Below, one piece after another: positions 36,500 to 47,338 of a stretch of DNA of 64,000 nt. The notes below the pieces were generated by a model, which worked only from the letters and a program-made list of their open reading frames with translations, was not told where the DNA came from and did no database searches. The DNA lies in NCBI RefSeq assembly GCF_001866005.1, contig NZ_MLQR01000004.1:1-64000 (forward strand), in the 5' to 3' direction. Every line of letters begins with the position of its first letter. Position 1 is the stretch's first letter. This DNA comes from Anaerobacillus alkalilacustris. Lineage in GTDB: Bacteria; Bacillota; Bacilli; Bacillales; Anaerobacillaceae. The position numbers were made by a program, and so were the translations under genes.

Positions 36500-37645
36500 G
36501 TGAAAATTCATATTGTTCAGCAAGGAGACACTTTGTGGAAATTAGCTAAGAAATACAATGTAGATTTTGAACAATTAAAAGCAGTTAATAATCACCTTAG
36601 CAATCCAGATGTAATTATGCCAGGAATGAAAATCAAAATCCCTACTGCTGGCGTTCCTGTAAAAAAACAAGTTCCTAAGAAAGAAGAACCGATAGCTATG
36701 AAAGAACAACCAAAACCAAAGGAGGTACCAGTACCAAAGAAAGAAGTAAAAGTACCACCACCTGCGCCTGTACCAGAAGTAGTGAAAAAGCCAGAGCCAG
36801 TAATTCAACAACCGATACACCCTCAACCAATTCAACAACCTATTACTCAAGAACAATATCTTCATAATATGAATATGAATTTTAATATTTATAAGCCGAT
36901 GGTACCTCCACCACCAAAAGTACCAGCACCACCAAAAATGGCAGAAAAGGAAATTCCGAAGGTGGAAAAGCCAAAACCGATGGTACCACCACCTGTACCA
37001 CCTAAAAAAGAAATTCCAAAATCAGCACCAATAAAAGAACCTGTAATAAAGGCGGAGCCACCGAAATATCCTACGCCGCAACAACATTGTTATCCAGTAA
37101 CTGGGATAATGCCTGGATGTTCTTATCAAGTACCACCAGTAGTTCAACAACACCAAGTATTTCCACATTACCCAATGATGCCGTTGCCAGCGCAATATGG
37201 ATATCCACAAGCACCAATGGGGGCACCAATGCCAGGAATGCAAATGCCAACAATGCCTACGTATCCACAGCCACATGGTAGCCCATATGGAGTTGGACCA
37301 ATACAGCAACAACCATGGAGCTATATGCCAGAAGATGTAGATTTGGATGAACAAGATATTGAAGATGGTTCTCCGACGGGAATGCCGACATTGCCTCCAT
37401 ATCCTGGCATGCAAATGCCGCCAATGCAAATGTCGAATTATTGGGGGCAACCAACAGTACATCCGCAATATGGAGATGTCACCATGTATCAACAACCTGT
37501 TTCACCAGTAAATGCACAAATGATGCCACAACCACAATGGGGTTATACGCCATACCCAATGTATCAACCTCATTCAGCACAATTTAATTCGCAATTTCAA
37601 CAACAAGTTCGCCCAGAAGGCGAGGATGATGAAAATAAAGATTAA
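36500..37645 (+). CDS. safA: Spore coat morphogenetic protein SafA (LysM)
   Basis: SafA organises the inner spore coat and localises at the cortex-coat interface. The 381-residue protein has an N-terminal LysM domain (1-49, KIHIVQQGDTLWKLAKKYNV), a Pro/Lys/Val-rich linker (about 50-190) and a Met/Pro/Gln/Tyr-rich C-terminal part, as in B. subtilis SafA (387). A GTG start at 36500 has AAGGAGGG upstream. Its position after nadA is as in B. subtilis. Large antisense frames under this gene are composition artefacts. Confidence 0.93.
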   Translation: MKIHIVQQGDTLWKLAKKYNVDFEQLKAVNNHLSNPDVIMPGMKIKIPTAGVPVKKQVPKKEEPIAMKEQPKPKEVPVPKKEVKVPPPAPVPEVVKKPEPVIQQPIHPQPIQQPITQEQYLHNMNMNFNIYKPMVPPPPKVPAPPKMAEKEIPKVEKPKPMVPPPVPPKKEIPKSAPIKEPVIKAEPPKYPTPQQHCYPVTGIMPGCSYQVPPVVQQHQVFPHYPMMPLPAQYGYPQAPMGAPMPGMQMPTMPTYPQPHGSPYGVGPIQQQPWSYMPEDVDLDEQDIEDGSPTGMPTLPPYPGMQMPPMQMSNYWGQPTVHPQYGDVTMYQQPVSPVNAQMMPQPQWGYTPYPMYQPHSAQFNSQFQQQVRPEGEDDENKD

Positions 37646-37652
37646 TATTTCA

Positions 37653-37684
37653 AAAGCTAGTCCTTTGGGCTAGCTTTGTTTTTA
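37653..37684 (+). terminator. safA terminator
   Basis: Arms AAAGCTAGTCC and GGGCTAGCTTT (one G-U) have a three-base loop and are followed by a T-rich run, 7 bases after the stop codon. Confidence 0.8.
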
Positions 37685-37701
37685 TACAAAAGTATAAAAT
37701 T

Positions 37702-37930
37702 TTGAAGTTGGAAAGGTGTCTAGCTTCAGTCAGCTTTGTTTCTGCGGTTACTCGTTGCACAAAACACTGCATTGAGGTAGCTTACTATGAAGCTGCTTGC
37801 TCTTGAGTCAACGGAATGGCACAGGCGCAGCTGCTCGTGACCAAGGCGCTTGCATAATCAGAATTTATAAATATCCAACTTTGAAACTGTCTAGCTCCAG
37901 GCGCCTCGATCACTTCACTTCGTCAATTGC
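37702..37930. repeat. Composite intergenic repeat, copy 5
   Basis: It includes GTGTCTAGCTTCAG, GCGGTTACTCGTTGCAC (reverse complement of the unit in the 34-bp array of copy 1), GCTCTTGAGTCAACGGA, GACCAAGGCGCTTGCATAATC and CAGAATTTATAAAT. A 66-codon frame at 37797-37997 is not a gene. Confidence 0.75.
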
Positions 37931-38094
37931 GGTCAACAAGAGAAATCGAAAGAAAAAAGTGAAATACAAGTACTGCCAAGTGTGTCTTTATATTTAGTGT
38001 ATTGTATTCAAAAATCCTCCCCAACTTCCTAGATATAACAGATTAAATTTATGATAAGAATGACAAATTAAATGTGAAAGGAGGAATTAAACCA

Positions 38095-39075
38095 ATGAAA
38101 AAAATTGCGATTACATTATCTGCAGCAACAATATTGATGGGGGCATTAGTTGGTTGTGGAGTTGGTCAAGATGGTGCGCGTGGACTAGGTGGCGCTGATC
38201 AACGTGGATTTGGTTACCATACAACTGAAGAACGTACTGGTTTTACAGGTCAACGTGCAGGTGAAGGTCCTATCACTGATATGTTTACACGTGATGATCG
38301 ACGAGGGGCAAAAGGTCTTGGGAGAGATGGCAGACATCCTACAACGGGTTTAGCTGGCGAAAGAGGAATGACTGGTCGCGCTAGGCTTGGTGGTGGTGAT
38401 ATGGGCTATGGAGGCGGCTTTGGAACAACTGGAGCTGGTCGTCATGGTGGAGGTTTTGGTGGCTATGGAACTGGCTATGGTACTGGAGTAGGTCAAGGCG
38501 CTGGTTTAGGTGTACGTGGTCATGGAACAGGGTTTGGTGGAGCTGGTACAGGTTATAGACCTGGAATGGGTCATGGGCCAGGCTTCGGTGGTGCTGGTGT
38601 TGTAGGTGACCGAGAAGGTTATGTAGATGATCGTGGAATTGTGCGTGGTCGTGGAACGACTGGTCGTCAAGGAATCGGTGGCTTAGGTCAAACTGGTAGA
38701 ACAGAAATGAGAGGTTTTGCGTATCCTCATGGATATGATGCAGCTACAGTACAAAGAATTAGTGCTAAAGTAGCTGATGTAGAAAATGTAAGGGATTCAC
38801 GAGTAATTGTTCATGAAAATAGAATTATTGTTGGTGTTGACGCTAATGGTCAAGATACAAAACGTATTGAAAAAGATGTTCGACAAAGTGTTAGTGACCT
38901 CGCTGATGATAAAGAAGTTTTTGTTGTAACTGATCGTGGACAATTTGACCAGGTACGTACAGCTGATGATAGACTTCGCGCTGGGGAACCCCTAGAAGAA
39001 GTAGGAGCAACTATTAATGAAATGTTCAGAGATTTTGGACGAGCAATTCAACGTCCGTTTGAACGTACTCGATAA
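38095..39075 (+). CDS. YhcN/YlaJ-family spore lipoprotein, CoxA-like, glycine-rich
   Basis: The start is ATG 38095 after AAAGGAGG (326 residues). The signal peptide ends in lipobox LVGC (Cys22). Residues about 24-205 are dominated by Gly with Arg, Thr, Phe and Tyr. The C-terminal domain (about 215-325) is the YhcN/YlaJ fold: GYDAATVQRISAKVADVENVRDSRVIVHENRIIVGVDA, then VFVVTDRGQFDQVR. B. subtilis has coxA (spore cortex protein, about 200 residues) directly after safA, so position and domain agree, but the Gly-rich insertion makes this protein much longer. Confidence 0.85.
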   Translation: MKKIAITLSAATILMGALVGCGVGQDGARGLGGADQRGFGYHTTEERTGFTGQRAGEGPITDMFTRDDRRGAKGLGRDGRHPTTGLAGERGMTGRARLGGGDMGYGGGFGTTGAGRHGGGFGGYGTGYGTGVGQGAGLGVRGHGTGFGGAGTGYRPGMGHGPGFGGAGVVGDREGYVDDRGIVRGRGTTGRQGIGGLGQTGRTEMRGFAYPHGYDAATVQRISAKVADVENVRDSRVIVHENRIIVGVDANGQDTKRIEKDVRQSVSDLADDKEVFVVTDRGQFDQVRTADDRLRAGEPLEEVGATINEMFRDFGRAIQRPFERTR

Positions 39076-39084
39076 AAAATAAAT

Positions 39085-39120
39085 AGACAAAGAGGCTAGA
39101 TGGCTAGCCTCTTTGTCATA
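39085..39120 (+). terminator. Terminator of the CoxA-like gene
   Basis: A 14-bp stem (GACAAAGAGGCTAG with CTAGCCTCTTTGTC) with a four-base loop lies 10 bases after the stop codon. Confidence 0.8.
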
Positions 39121-39278
39121 TCCTATGTGTATCTAGCCTTCAGTTCGAGAAGATCCAGCTGCTAAGCAAATATAAAGAAAGCCTCACTATTAGAAGCTAG
39201 ACATCTATATATAAAATTAAATGTTTTGAAACGTAAATTTTAGGTATGTATCTTGATTTGTGTAAAACTTAACTTTAT

Positions 39279-39398
39279 TTTAATGATTTCATAATTGTTA
39301 ATTTTCGCTCTCTTAAACTAATTGTTGTTGGAGGAAGACGGTTTTCCAACAATTTTAGACTTATGTAGCTTCATTTAGGTAATTATGAAATTCACCCC
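39279..39398 (-). repeat. MITE-like palindromic element, copy B
   Basis: Ends TTTAATGATTTCATAATTG and GGTAATTATGAAATTCACCC form imperfect terminal inverted repeats. The central stem-loop is TTGTTGGA-type (39322-39353), shared with copy A but not with C, D or E. Confidence 0.75.
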
Positions 39399-39429
39399 AT
39401 TTAAATACATAAAATAGAAAAAAAGGATA

Positions 39430-39486
39430 AAAGTCTTTATGATTGGCGATAATATAATCTAGCCAGTCATAAAGACTTTGTTACTT
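39430..39486. terminator. Terminator-like hairpin between two palindromic elements
   Basis: An 18-bp stem with one mismatch (AAAGTCTTTATGATTGGC with GCCAGTCATAAAGACTTT) lies between copies B and D. No gene is directly upstream on either strand, so what it terminates is unclear. Confidence 0.5.
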
Positions 39487-39511
39487 CTTAGAATTTGTTT
39501 GTTTTTTTAAA

Positions 39512-39634
39512 AGTGAAATTAAAATGACCAAAAGTGCTTGAATCTATATCTAGTTACAAACGTTTTAATGTAACTGGATTTAGTATCTTGGTGGCGAGAA
39601 TAATGAATGATGAATCATATTTTTTTCATTTAAT
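39512..39634 (+). repeat. MITE-like palindromic element, copy D
   Basis: The left end AGTGAAATTAAAATGACC is a diverged form of the family end. The centre, ATCTATATCTAGTTAC with GTAACTGGATTTAG, matches copy C, and the right end GGCGAGAATAATGAATGATG matches copy E. It lies just upstream of bofC. Confidence 0.7.
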
Positions 39635-39658
39635 TTTATTTATTATGGTGGTGTTATA

Positions 39659-40273
39659 ATGGGAACCAAGCGAGTCCATCTCTTGAAAAAGTACCCAAAA
39701 ACAATAGGTCTATTTATTGTTAGTTTTATTATTAGCAGTTTGATGATTGTTAATTTACCGTCAAATGTACGAATAGCTGAAACAGCAGTAGACATTCCTT
39801 TTATTCGAGAAGCAAGTGAAAGAGAAAAGAACATAGGTCCTACAATTGTTTATGAAGCATTAAATCCTAAATCAATTCGTGTAGTGTTAGAGAGGATTTA
39901 TTTGGATGGAGAAATTAGTGAAGAAATTGTAGATGAAACCATTTTATCAATGGAAGATTTTTGGGCAGAATATTCCGATTGGGAATTAGTAGATCAAGAT
40001 GAAACTCAAGTAGTGTTTATGCAAAGAATTGACGATATATCCCCTTTATTAAAAATAAATGGGTATTTTGGTATTACTGATAAAGGTACTTTGACTATTT
40101 ATGAAGGAAAACCCTCGGATGCAAAAATAATTCAATCGTTTTTCCAAATAAATACAAAAGAACTTAAAAGTCATCAACAAAAAGAGCTTCAAAAAGGCAT
40201 CCCAGTGTTATCGAGGGATCGATATAAAGAGGTCTTAAAAATGTACAAGAAATATGCAAAACAGGAAATGTAA
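39659..40273 (+). CDS. bofC: Sporulation checkpoint protein BofC
   Basis: BofC is a forespore-secreted protein that restrains the SpoIVB signal for pro-sigma-K processing. The 204-residue protein has an N-terminal membrane signal segment (about 13-32), then IRVVLERIYLDGEISEEIVDE and the C-terminal FMQRIDDISPLLKINGYFGITDKGTLTIYEG, which match BofC. Length is slightly more than in B. subtilis (about 170). The start is ATG 39659. It precedes ruvA, as in Bacillus. Confidence 0.88.
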   Translation: MGTKRVHLLKKYPKTIGLFIVSFIISSLMIVNLPSNVRIAETAVDIPFIREASEREKNIGPTIVYEALNPKSIRVVLERIYLDGEISEEIVDETILSMEDFWAEYSDWELVDQDETQVVFMQRIDDISPLLKINGYFGITDKGTLTIYEGKPSDAKIIQSFFQINTKELKSHQQKELQKGIPVLSRDRYKEVLKMYKKYAKQEM

Positions 40274-40277
40274 GTGA

Positions 40278-40348
40278 AAAGGCTGATTGAAAGGACTCTC
40301 TACTCTTTGTGGAATTAGAAGATCCCTTTAATCAGCCTGTTTTTTTGT
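40278..40348 (+). terminator. bofC terminator
   Basis: Arms AAGGCTGATTGAAAGG and CCCTTTAATCAGCCT form a roughly 15-bp stem with a long loop and a run of seven T. Confidence 0.75.
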
Positions 40349-40500
40349 ATAGGAGTGTATTTTATAATTGATCTGACTTAAAAGTCGTTTAATAGGATAG
40401 AAGGAAATGAGTTAATTGAAGTTCAACTTTATTAATGGTCCTTTTATTGGTAAAATGAAAAACAAATAGATGTTCGCTTTTTAAGAATGGAGAGGTATTA

Positions 40501-41112
40501 ATGATTGAATTTGTAAAAGGAAAAGTTAACTATATAGATTTGCAATATGTTGTTATCGATGTAAACGGAGTCGGTTATCAAGTATTTTGTGCCAATCCTT
40601 ATATTTATACAGGTGACATGAATACAGAAGTTATTGTTTATACATATCATTACGTTCGTGAAGATGCAAGTAAACTATTTGGATTTCGATCTAGGGATGA
40701 AAGAGCCCTATTCGAAAAATTATTGAATGTATCAGGGATTGGTCCGAAGGGAGCTTTAGCAATTTTAGCTTCTGGAGAGCCACAACAAGTAGTATCGGCT
40801 ATAGAGGATGAGAACGAACAGTTTTTAACGAAATTTCCAGGGGTAGGTAAGAAAACTGCAAGGCAGATGATCTTAGATCTAAAAGGAAAATTAACAGATT
40901 TTATGCCTAGTTTAATTGGACCAGTTTACAATCTGCCATTAGATCAAAGTACAAGTGAGATTTCATCAGAATTAGAAGATGCAATTGAGGCTTTAAAAGC
41001 ATTAGGATATGTTGAAAAAGAAATTAAAAAAATTACTCCGAAGTTAGCAAAAGAAGAGTTGTCAACTGATCAATACATAAAAAAGGCACTACAATACCTT
41101 TTAAAAATATAA
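40501..41112 (+). CDS. ruvA: Holliday junction helicase subunit RuvA
   Basis: RuvA binds four-way junctions and loads RuvB. The 203-residue protein has domain I ([28 protein letters not shown]), two helix-hairpin-helix motifs ([16 protein letters not shown] and [20 protein letters not shown]) and a C-terminal RuvB-binding domain (about 150-203; [16 protein letters not shown]). GGAGAGG precedes the ATG. Confidence 0.97.
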   Translation: MIEFVKGKVNYIDLQYVVIDVNGVGYQVFCANPYIYTGDMNTEVIVYTYHYVREDASKLFGFRSRDERALFEKLLNVSGIGPKGALAILASGEPQQVVSAIEDENEQFLTKFPGVGKKTARQMILDLKGKLTDFMPSLIGPVYNLPLDQSTSEISSELEDAIEALKALGYVEKEIKKITPKLAKEELSTDQYIKKALQYLLKI

Positions 41113-41122
41113 ATTTTAATTA

Positions 41123-41248
41123 ACTGAGTGAATTTCATAATTACCTAAATGGAGCTACATAAAACTAAATGTTGTTGGAAATGCTCTTCATCCAACAACA
41201 TTTAGTATTATAGTAGCGAAAATAAGCCAAATATTAAATTCATTAAAC
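41123..41248 (+). repeat. MITE-like palindromic element, copy A
   Basis: Ends GAGTGAATTTCATAATTACC and AATATTAAATTCATTAAAC are imperfect terminal inverted repeats. The central stem AACTAAATGTTGTTGGA pairs with TCCAACAACATTTAGTA. It lies between ruvA and ruvB and, as an RNA, would fold in the ruvAB transcript. Confidence 0.75.
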
Positions 41249-41276
41249 TTAAAATTTATCTCGAGGAGGTTAGAAA

Positions 41277-42275
41277 ATGGATGAGAGAATGATTTCTGCG
41301 GAAGTTCAAGAAGAAGAAGAAACGATAGAAAATCAACTACGACCTCAGCTACTATCACAATATATTGGTCAAAAAAAAGTAAAAAATAATTTAAAGGTAT
41401 TTATAGAAGCGGCTAAAATAAGAAACGAAGCATTAGACCATGTTTTATTATATGGACCACCTGGACTAGGGAAAACAACATTAGCGACAATTATCGCTCA
41501 TGAAATGAACGTTTCAATAAAAACTACATCAGGTCCTGCAATCGAGAGGCCAGGTGATTTAGCTGCTATTTTAACTTCTCTTGAACCAGGTGACGTTTTG
41601 TTTATTGATGAAATTCACCGACTAAATCGAGTGGTCGAAGAAGTTCTTTATCCAGCTATGGAGGATTTTTGTTTAGATATTGTTATAGGAAAAGGACCAA
41701 CAGCTAGATCAGTGCGTCTTGATTTGCCCCCCTTTACATTAATTGGTGCAACGACCAGGGCTGGTCTATTGTCATCTCCGTTAAGAGATCGGTTTGGAGT
41801 GTTGTCAAGACTAGACTATTATACAACTGAAGACTTAAAAAAAATTGTTTCAAGAACTGCAGAAATTTATCAGATGGATATTGGAGAAACTGCAAGTGAG
41901 GAGCTAGCTAGACGCGCAAGAGGAACTCCAAGGATTGCCAACCGTTTATTGAGAAGGGTGCGTGATTTTGCTCAAGTGCAAGGGTTTAGTAAAATTGACT
42001 TCGATTTGGCAATAGATGCTTTAGAAAGACTACAAGTTGACCGTCTAGGATTAGATCATATTGATCATAAACTTTTAAAAGGGATTATTGAGAAATTTCG
42101 TGGTGGTCCTGTGGGACTTGATACAATTTCAGCTACGATAGGAGAAGAGGCGCATACAATTGAAGATGTGTACGAACCGTATTTATTACAAATTGGGTTT
42201 TTGCAACGTACTCCTAGAGGGAGAGTAGTAACTCATAAAGTTTATGAGCACTTTCAAATGGAGGTTCCGGATTAA
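41277..42275 (+). CDS. ruvB: Holliday junction helicase motor RuvB
   Basis: RuvB is the AAA+ motor of branch migration. The 332-residue protein has Walker [12 protein letters not shown], Walker [11 protein letters not shown], sensor 1 LIGATTRAG, the arginine finger region LRDRFG and a C-terminal winged helix ([11 protein letters not shown]). AGGAGG precedes the ATG. The DUF2905 gene begins at the base following its stop codon. Confidence 0.98.
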   Translation: MDERMISAEVQEEEETIENQLRPQLLSQYIGQKKVKNNLKVFIEAAKIRNEALDHVLLYGPPGLGKTTLATIIAHEMNVSIKTTSGPAIERPGDLAAILTSLEPGDVLFIDEIHRLNRVVEEVLYPAMEDFCLDIVIGKGPTARSVRLDLPPFTLIGATTRAGLLSSPLRDRFGVLSRLDYYTTEDLKKIVSRTAEIYQMDIGETASEELARRARGTPRIANRLLRRVRDFAQVQGFSKIDFDLAIDALERLQVDRLGLDHIDHKLLKGIIEKFRGGPVGLDTISATIGEEAHTIEDVYEPYLLQIGFLQRTPRGRVVTHKVYEHFQMEVPD

Positions 42276-42494
42276 ATGCCCAATATACCTAAATTACTTA
42301 TTATTGTCGGTATTGTATTAATTTTTATTGGTCTTTTATGGTTAGTAGGTGAGAGGTTTTTACCTATAGGGAAATTACCTGGGGATATATTCTTTAAAAA
42401 AGGGAATACAACATTTTATTTCCCAATTGTTACATCTATTGTTTTAAGTGTTGTTATTTCGTTAATCCTATATTTTATTGGTAGGTTTCGTTAA
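42276..42494 (+). CDS. DUF2905 small membrane protein
   Basis: The 72-residue protein has two membrane helices (about 6-24 and 48-70) with the DUF2905 core GKLPGDIFFKKGNTTFYFPI between them. Family function is unknown; it is widely found next to ruvB or queA in Firmicutes. The start abuts the ruvB stop, and the upstream AAATGGAGG inside ruvB can serve as ribosome binding site. Confidence 0.88.
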   Translation: MPNIPKLLIIVGIVLIFIGLLWLVGERFLPIGKLPGDIFFKKGNTTFYFPIVTSIVLSVVISLILYFIGRFR

Positions 42495-42574
42495 AAATTT
42501 AACTTGTCAACTATCTATTTTTTTATGTATGCTTAAAGCTGTTAATTTTGAATTAGAAAAGGTGAATATTGAAT

Positions 42575-44757
<2,183 letters not shown>

Positions 44758-44852
44758 AACTTTTGAAAAAAAAGTAATAATAAGGTAGTATAAATATTGA
44801 TGCTGAAATATTTAAAAATAAAAATAAAAATTTAGAAAGGAGGGAAATAAAC

Positions 44853-45116
44853 ATGGAATTTATGACAGCGATTTTACCTTTATTATTTATGTTCGCGATT
44901 TTTTATTTCCTTTTAATTCGTCCGCAGCAAAAGCGTCAAAAGAAAGTTCAACAAATGCATGCTGACCTTAAAAAGGGAGATAAAATCGTTACAATCGGCG
45001 GCCTACATGGGACGATTGATGCTATTGATGAAGACAGAGTTATTTTGTTAGTAAATGATAACAAAAAATTAACATATGACCGTAGTGCTGTACGTGACGT
45101 TGTTAATCCAGACTAA
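44853..45116 (+). CDS. yajC: Preprotein translocase accessory subunit YajC
   Basis: YajC associates with SecDF in the membrane. The 87-residue protein has one N-terminal helix (about 4-22), the motif FYFLLIRPQQKRQKK and the soluble GDKIVTIGGLHGTIDAID. AAGGAGGG precedes the ATG. A terminator lies about 20 bases downstream. Confidence 0.95.
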   Translation: MEFMTAILPLLFMFAIFYFLLIRPQQKRQKKVQQMHADLKKGDKIVTIGGLHGTIDAIDEDRVILLVNDNKKLTYDRSAVRDVVNPD

Positions 45117-45137
45117 GTGTACATAGCAAACCTGAAT

Positions 45138-45166
45138 AAGGGACTTCCATAGGAAGTCCCTTTAAG
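45138..45166. terminator. Terminator between yajC and yrzE
   Basis: Arms AAGGGACTTCC and GGAAGTCCCTT form an 11-bp stem with a three-base loop; it serves yajC and possibly the converging yrzE gene. Confidence 0.8.
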
Positions 45167-45188
45167 TTTGAAAAGAAAAAAGTGAAAA

Positions 45189-45575
45189 TTAAACCATTCT
45201 AGAATTTCTTACAACATTAACTCCTAATACGCCACCGATAATAGCAGTTAAAATAAAACCTCCATGAAATAAATATTGCTCTGTCGAAAACGTATTGTTG
45301 TACCCTAAAAACTGTACTAAAAATACTAGTAAAGAATAAAGAAGACCTGTTCCTAAGCCGACCATCCATCCTTTTTGTTTAGATTTACCACCAGAAACAA
45401 AGCCGCCTACCAATAAAGCTACAAATGTAAGAAGCATAATGATCCAACTAAATGATGACTCTGTTAGTGATGTAAATCTAAGCAGTAAAGAAATAATGAA
45501 GCTTACAGAAAGGATTATGACTAATATAGTAATTAGTCCATAAACCATTGAAGTGAAAATTCCTCGATTCTCCAA
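45189..45575 (-). CDS. YrzE-type membrane protein (TIGR04086/DUF3792)
   Basis: The 128-residue protein has four membrane helices (about 8-32, 42-62, 68-90 and 103-123). The pattern GGFVSGGKSKQKGWMVGLGTGLLYSLLVFL fits the TIGR04086 family, which contains YrzE of B. subtilis from the same neighbourhood. Function unknown. Confidence 0.8.
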   Translation of the reverse strand: MENRGIFTSMVYGLITILVIILSVSFIISLLLRFTSLTESSFSWIIMLLTFVALLVGGFVSGGKSKQKGWMVGLGTGLLYSLLVFLVQFLGYNNTFSTEQYLFHGGFILTAIIGGVLGVNVVRNSRMV

Positions 45576-45820
45576 ATTATATTACTCCTTTCCAATAATT
45601 CAGTTTTTCTGCTTACTAAAGCTTATTCAGCCTTGTACCAAAATAGAATTAAATTAGAAAATAGAACTTTTGAAAGTGAAAGATGCGTTGTGGATTGTGG
45701 ATACACAATGGAGTGAATTTTATTAAGTATAATTGAATTTTGAGGAATAGAATTCAAAATTCTAATTGAGACAAACCCTTCATACAATGTAGAAATGGGT
45801 TGTTATGAAAGGGGATTAGA

Positions 45821-47110
45821 ATGGAATTAACCACCGCCTTTATTATTTTTATCGTTAGTTATGTCTTAATTATTTCTGAGAAATTAAATCGGGCTTTAGT
45901 TGCGTGTATTGGTGGTGTCCTCATGTTGTTTTTCGGGGTTTTAGACTTAGATGCTGCCTTTATTAACCATATTGATTGGCATACAATAACGCTTTTACTA
46001 TCGATGATGATCTTAGTTTCCATAACTAGTCAGAGTGGATTTTTTGAATATATTGCTATTACTGTTGCTAAAAAAGTAAAAGGAAAACCAATTCCTTTAT
46101 TAGTAGTCATATCTTTGTTGACTGGTGTGGGCTCTGCTTTTTTGAACAATGTTACAACTGTTTTATTAATTGTTCCAATTGTTTTAACATTAACAAAGTT
46201 ATTAAATATAACGGCAATTCCTTATTTGTTAATGACAATTTTAGCTTCAAACATAGGTGGTACCGCTACTTTAATAGGTGATCCACCAAATTTAATGATT
46301 GGTCAAGCAGTTGAGCATTTGAACTTTAATGATTTCTTGATACATCTTGGGCCTGTAGTAATTATTATTTTTGCTGTAGTAATTTATGGAATGGTTCGTT
46401 TTTATGGAGATAAACTTCACGTTACAAATGAAAATCAGGTTAAATTAATGGGTGTGACAGCTAGTCGATACTTGAAAAATAAACCTTTGCTGTTTAAGTC
46501 TGTAACTGTTCTTGTAGTAACTACATTAGGGTTTATTATTCAACCATTATTAAAAGTTGAACTAACTAGTGTAGCGATGGCAGGGGCTTTGTTGTTGTTA
46601 CTCCTTACTTATGAGGAACAAAAGGTGGAAGAAGTATTTAAATCAGTTGAGTGGGTAACAATATTTTTCTTTGTCGGACTGTTTATGTTAGTCGGTGGAC
46701 TAAAAGAAGTCGGGATTATTGATGAAATAGCTAAGTCAATCATCTATTATACTGAGGGGGATTTACCTAAAACATCAATACTTATTTTATGGTCATCAGG
46801 AATACTATCAGGGTTTGTTGACAATATTCCTTTTGTAGCAGCTATGATTCCTGTTATTTTAGAATTTCAAAATTATGGTATGACAAATTTGGATCCGCTA
46901 TGGTGGGCACTGGCATTGGGGGCCTGCTTAGGTGGAAATGCTACATTAATCGGTGCAACTTCTAATGTTATTGTAGCTGGTTTAGCCGTTAGAGCTAATC
47001 AATCCTTTAGCTATATGGAGTTTCTTAAAGTTGGGGCCCCAGTTGCTCTTGTCTCTTTCATTATTTCTACTATCTATATTTATTTTAGATATTTAATTTA
47101 CTTTTATTAA
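45821..47110 (+). CDS. ArsB/NhaD-family ion permease
   Basis: The 429-residue membrane protein has about 11-12 helices and the family motifs FLNNVTTVLLIVPI, GGTATLIGDPPNLMIG in the first half and VDNIPFVAAMIPVI and GGNATLIGATSNVIVAG in the second half, forming the two-fold inverted repeat of the ion transporter superfamily. The substrate (sodium/proton exchange, arsenite or an organic anion) cannot be told; arsR or arsC are not nearby. AAAGGGGA precedes the ATG. Confidence 0.85.
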   Translation: MELTTAFIIFIVSYVLIISEKLNRALVACIGGVLMLFFGVLDLDAAFINHIDWHTITLLLSMMILVSITSQSGFFEYIAITVAKKVKGKPIPLLVVISLLTGVGSAFLNNVTTVLLIVPIVLTLTKLLNITAIPYLLMTILASNIGGTATLIGDPPNLMIGQAVEHLNFNDFLIHLGPVVIIIFAVVIYGMVRFYGDKLHVTNENQVKLMGVTASRYLKNKPLLFKSVTVLVVTTLGFIIQPLLKVELTSVAMAGALLLLLLTYEEQKVEEVFKSVEWVTIFFFVGLFMLVGGLKEVGIIDEIAKSIIYYTEGDLPKTSILILWSSGILSGFVDNIPFVAAMIPVILEFQNYGMTNLDPLWWALALGACLGGNATLIGATSNVIVAGLAVRANQSFSYMEFLKVGAPVALVSFIISTIYIYFRYLIYFY

Positions 47111-47140
47111 TTATTTCCTCCAATAGTTAATATTGATTTT

Positions 47141-47178
47141 TGGCTTGTAGCTATGCTCTTGAATGGTTACAAGCCAAG
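47141..47178. other. Inverted repeat after the ArsB/NhaD gene
   Basis: GGCTTGTA and TACAAGCC pair around an 18-base loop; there is no T-run, so a terminator role is doubtful. Confidence 0.3.
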
Positions 47179-47338
47179 CCTCAGAACTGCCCTCACGTTA
47201 CTACTCTTTGTTATATTGCGTTCAAATTTCCATATTCTCATTCCGATTTTTTTTGCTAAATATGGTCAAACTAAGATAAATTAGTTTGTAAATCATTAAA
47301 GTTTGGTCGTTAAGCTATGTAAGGGAGGCGATCAAAAG

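Noticed and set aside
36575-37495. Several long antisense frames (Trp/Tyr/Leu-rich) under safA
   Set aside because: They are composition shadows of the Pro/Gln/Met-rich SafA coding strand and have no ribosome binding sites.
37797-37997. Open frame of 66 codons on the plus strand
   Set aside because: It begins inside composite repeat copy 5, has no ribosome binding site and no recognisable protein.
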